Source of the DNA: an uncultured Sunxiuqinia sp.
GTDB lineage: Bacteria > Bacteroidota > Bacteroidia > Bacteroidales > Prolixibacteraceae
Assembly: GCF_947495665.1 (NCBI RefSeq)
Contig: NZ_CANLZV010000002.1
Location: 248,001 to 312,000 of the forward strand
Reading direction: 5' to 3'
DNA: 64,000 nucleotides
Shown: piece after piece, positions 61,840 to 64,000 of the stretch
How the letters are laid out: each line of letters opens with the position of its first letter
Numbering within the stretch: the stretch's first letter is position 1
The notes under the pieces: generated by a model
Seen by the model: the letters and a program-made list of their open reading frames with translations, nothing else
Told to the model about the DNA's origin: nothing
Database searches by the model: none
Made by a program: the position numbers and the translations under genes

Positions 61840-63681
61840 TTAATCCAATATTTTCTTTAATAAATCTTTACGGTTCAACTTAATCAATTCTTGCCGTATT
61901 TGCTGTTTGTACTCCTTTTTGTACCAAAAGAAAAATTTGCGTTGCGATAGTTTTTCCTTCTTGGACTTGGGCGTAAAAACCTTTTCCATCGTGTATGGAT
62001 GGTAGCCCGTGTAATAAATGACGGTCGCCAGGGTCATTGGTGTAGGTGTAAAGTCCTGCACTTGCTCAAGTTTAAAATCGAGTTGCTTGGTTTCTGCAGC
62101 CAGGTTGGCCATGTCGGAGTTGTGGCAACCCGGGTGGCTCGAAATAAAATAGGGGATCAATTGCTGGTTCAGGCCTTCCTGTTTATTTATTTCGTTAAAT
62201 GTCTTATTCAGTTTGTAAAACAGCTTAAATGAAGGCTTACGCATGATTTTTAGCACGTCGTCGGAAGTATGTTCCGGAGCCACTTTCAATCGCCCTGAAA
62301 CGTGGTGCTTAACAACTTCGCGCAAGTAAGTCATGTTTGTTTTATTGACCTGCTTGTCTTTGGTTTCGTGCAGAATCATGTCGTAACGAATGCCGCTGCC
62401 CACAAAGGCTTTCTTGATTTTAGGATGCTGACGAACTTTGCGGTACAGGTCGAGCATGGGTTTGTGATTAATGTCCAGATTCTTGCATATGTCGGGGAAG
62501 ATGCACGAGGGACGCTTGCACTTGCGGCAAATTTCTTCATGAATCCCTTTCATTTTGTACATGTTGGCTGACGGGCCACCCAAGTCGGAAATATATCCTT
62601 TAAAGTCGGGCATCTGGGTAACCTGGTCCAGCTCCTTCAGAATGCTCTTTTCGGAACGGCTGGCGATGAATTTTCCTTGGTGTGCGGAAATGGTACAAAA
62701 AGTACAACCTCCGAAACAGCCACGGTGAATGTTGATGGAGTGGCGAATCATTTCGTAAGCCGGAATGGTGCCTTTGTTTTTGTATTTGGGGTGTGGTAAG
62801 CGGGTGTACGGCAAATCGTAATACCGGTCAATTTCCTTTTCAACCAAGGGAGGCCAGGGCGGATTGACAACCACCTGTTGATTGCCGATGTGCTGCGTGA
62901 TTTTGTTCGCTTCCGTTTTATTCGACTCTTCCTCGATATGCATGAAGTTTTTGGCAAACTTCTTTTTATCGCTTAAGCATTCCTCGTGCGAATACAAATC
63001 AATGTTATTCCATTTCTTGTTGGTTGCGTATGGCGCATCTTTTTCAATCAAAAAGGCCGTTTGGGGCAGATTGGTAATGGTGCGCGCGTCAACGCCCCGT
63101 TGAATCAGACGCGTAAAGTCAATGATTGATTTTTCGCCCATGCCATAGAACAGCAAATCTGCTTTTGCCTCTTTCAAAATAGAGGGCTTCAGCTTATTTT
63201 GCCAATAATCGTAATGGGTAACCCGGCGCAGCGATGCTTCAATTCCACCCAGCATGATTGGGGTGTCGGGGTACAATTCCTTCAGGATATTGCAGTAAAC
63301 TGTTGCTGCATAATCCGGACGTTTGTCGTGCTGACCGCCGGGCGTATAGGCGTCTTTTGAGCGCTTGCGTTTGTTGGCGGTATAGTGGTTTACCATGGAG
63401 TCCATGTTTCCTGAAGTAACTGCAAAATAAAGTCGGGGAGCTCCCAATTTTTTGAAGTCACGCAAATCATCCTGCCAGTTGGGTTGCGGAACAATGGCCA
63501 CGCGCAGGCCTTCGGCTTCCAAAACCCGTCCAATTACGGCAGCTCCAAACGAAGGGTGGTCAACGTATGCGTCGCCTGTAAATAAAATCACATCGACCTC
63601 GTCCCAGCCGCGTTCTTCAATTTCCTTTTTGGTTGTAGGCAACCAATCGGTTGTCTGATATTTATCGTATAACTGATTCAC
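61840..63681 (-). CDS. ygiQ: YgiQ-family radical-SAM protein
   Basis: The 613-residue protein starts with GTG at 63681; no in-frame ATG fits the conserved N-terminus LPTTKKEIEERGWDEVDVILFTGDAYVDHPSFG. The N-terminal cobalamin-binding-like domain runs to about 290, including TSGNMDSMVNHYTANKR and GGIEASLRRVTHYDYW. The radical-SAM core begins with HRGCFGGCTFCTI (Cys322, Cys326, Cys329; C-x3-C-x2-C). Extra cysteines occur around 386-402 (CRKCKRPSCIFPDIC). The GDAYVDHPSFG and HPGCHNSDM segments are typical of YgiQ. The biochemical function is unknown. A good -7 box lies 29 bp upstream of the GTG. Confidence 0.94.
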   Translation of the reverse strand: MNQLYDKYQTTDWLPTTKKEIEERGWDEVDVILFTGDAYVDHPSFGAAVIGRVLEAEGLRVAIVPQPNWQDDLRDFKKLGAPRLYFAVTSGNMDSMVNHYTANKRKRSKDAYTPGGQHDKRPDYAATVYCNILKELYPDTPIMLGGIEASLRRVTHYDYWQNKLKPSILKEAKADLLFYGMGEKSIIDFTRLIQRGVDARTITNLPQTAFLIEKDAPYATNKKWNNIDLYSHEECLSDKKKFAKNFMHIEEESNKTEANKITQHIGNQQVVVNPPWPPLVEKEIDRYYDLPYTRLPHPKYKNKGTIPAYEMIRHSINIHRGCFGGCTFCTISAHQGKFIASRSEKSILKELDQVTQMPDFKGYISDLGGPSANMYKMKGIHEEICRKCKRPSCIFPDICKNLDINHKPMLDLYRKVRQHPKIKKAFVGSGIRYDMILHETKDKQVNKTNMTYLREVVKHHVSGRLKVAPEHTSDDVLKIMRKPSFKLFYKLNKTFNEINKQEGLNQQLIPYFISSHPGCHNSDMANLAAETKQLDFKLEQVQDFTPTPMTLATVIYYTGYHPYTMEKVFTPKSKKEKLSQRKFFFWYKKEYKQQIRQELIKLNRKDLLKKILD

Positions 63682-63709
63682 GTATTATCCTTTCTTAATA
63701 TTCAATGTG

Positions 63710-63717
63710 CAAAGTTA
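63710..63717 (-). promoter_or_regulatory. Putative -7 promoter box (TAACTTTG) of ygiQ
   Basis: An exact TAnnTTTG match on the minus strand, 28 nt before the GTG start. It supports that start codon. No clear -33 element is seen. Confidence 0.45.
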
Positions 63718-63762
63718 ACCTGCTTTTATTGATTTAAAAGACTTTGTCCTCTTTTTTTAGAG

Positions 63763-63788
63763 GCGGATATGTTTAAGAACCCATCCGC
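63763..63788. promoter_or_regulatory. Small hairpin in the ygiQ/acyltransferase divergent gap
   Basis: GCGGAT and ATCCGC arms with a 14-nt loop, preceded by a CCTCT/AGAGG mini-inverted repeat (63748-63763). It lies in a divergent promoter region, so it is more likely regulatory than a terminator. Confidence 0.3.
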
Positions 63789-63846
63789 TTTTGCAAAAGT
63801 AAGCCGTATCCTTCTTAAATTTAATGCGTGCTTAATCTGGTTAACT

Positions 63847-64000
63847 ATGGAAATCGTAAAACCCAAAGACATTCTTAAAGCAAGTCCGTACCTGGCTTAC
63901 CTTGGAGGAGAAAACCTCGCTAAATTTATCATGTATGTGTTACGGTTCAACAAGCTTAACCGCATTTATGGTCAAATTGCCGATAAGCAGGGGATAGCGT
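63847..64000 (+). CDS. Probable glycerolipid acyltransferase, N-terminal fragment (truncated by window edge)
   Basis: The visible 51 residues start at ATG 63847: MEIVKPKDILKASPYLAYLGGENLAKFIMYVL, then RFNKLNRIYGQIADKQGIA. This opening (EIVKPKDI, LGGExLAKxxMxxLxxNKxNxxY) is, from memory, that of Bacteroidota PlsC-like 1-acyl-glycerol-3-phosphate or lysophospholipid acyltransferases, whose HxxxxD motif would lie beyond the window. Confidence is limited by the short visible part. It is divergent from ygiQ. Confidence 0.5.
   Translation, partial: MEIVKPKDILKASPYLAYLGGENLAKFIMYVLRFNKLNRIYGQIADKQGIA

Overview
The window is a chromosomal, housekeeping-dense segment from a member of the Bacteroidota, most likely a Marinilabiliales/Prolixibacteraceae-like marine or sediment lineage. 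This placement is inferred. The supporting signs are exact TAnnTTTG promoter boxes just upstream of several genes, families typical of the phylum (DUF6261-like, DUF4493, DUF4301, UPF0316), lipoproteins with short signal peptides, a mitochondrial-like aconitase and citrate synthase, and Zn-type HemB. I see no rRNA, tRNA, CRISPR array, insertion sequence or prophage.

Layout. 1-900: the C-terminal end of PEP carboxylase, followed 12 bp later by a LCIB-like (theta-type) carbonic anhydrase. 901-3690: a repeat-rich, low-complexity stretch with a five-copy tandem repeat, a dispersed palindrome and three small lineage-specific genes. 3691-5574: a large MscS channel. 5801-12716: the complete hemA-C-D-B-L-E cluster for making uroporphyrinogen III and coproporphyrinogen III by the C5 route, headed by a small membrane protein. 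13070-20907: a LOG-family nucleotidase, gyrB, and a TPR/outer-membrane-barrel pair. 21066-28985: single genes for cell division and wall (ftsE, murB, mltG), a glycosyltransferase, two alpha/beta hydrolases and a flavodiiron protein. 29204-32215: the uxaB-uxaA hexuronate operon with twin operators. 32216-36078: an AT-richer accessory patch (DUF4493-lamin-tail lipoprotein, Tat-exported SGNH hydrolase, NTF2-like protein, possible gene debris). 36265-43133: ahr, transketolase, serA, a UPF0316 membrane protein and RF3. 43189-49193: an exported C26 peptidase, a GH16-like pseudoenzyme, a patatin/barrel protein and a YitT transporter-like protein. 49425-55566: a TCA operon acn - icd(NADP, eukaryote-type) - icd(NAD-type) - gltA. 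55904-64000: a phosphosulfolactate synthase with a TPR partner, a DUF4301 protein, two radical-SAM proteins, a DUF4197 lipoprotein and the start of a probable acyltransferase.

How the genes work together. The PEP carboxylase/carbonic anhydrase pair would supply oxaloacetate from PEP and bicarbonate. The TCA operon converts oxaloacetate and acetyl-CoA to 2-oxoglutarate with a choice of NADH or NADPH output. 2-Oxoglutarate feeds glutamate, the precursor of the haem cluster. The flavodiiron protein would remove O2 or NO. The uxa operon brings pectin- or alginate-type hexuronates into central metabolism.

No clear-cut unknown defence or mobile system is present. The most distinctive signals are the paired isocitrate dehydrogenases with opposite cofactor signatures inside a mitochondrial-like TCA operon, the LCIB-type carbonic anhydrase beside ppc, the GH16-like protein lacking its nucleophile, the orphan phosphosulfolactate synthase, and the short palindromes and tandem repeats near 0.9-3.6 kb.
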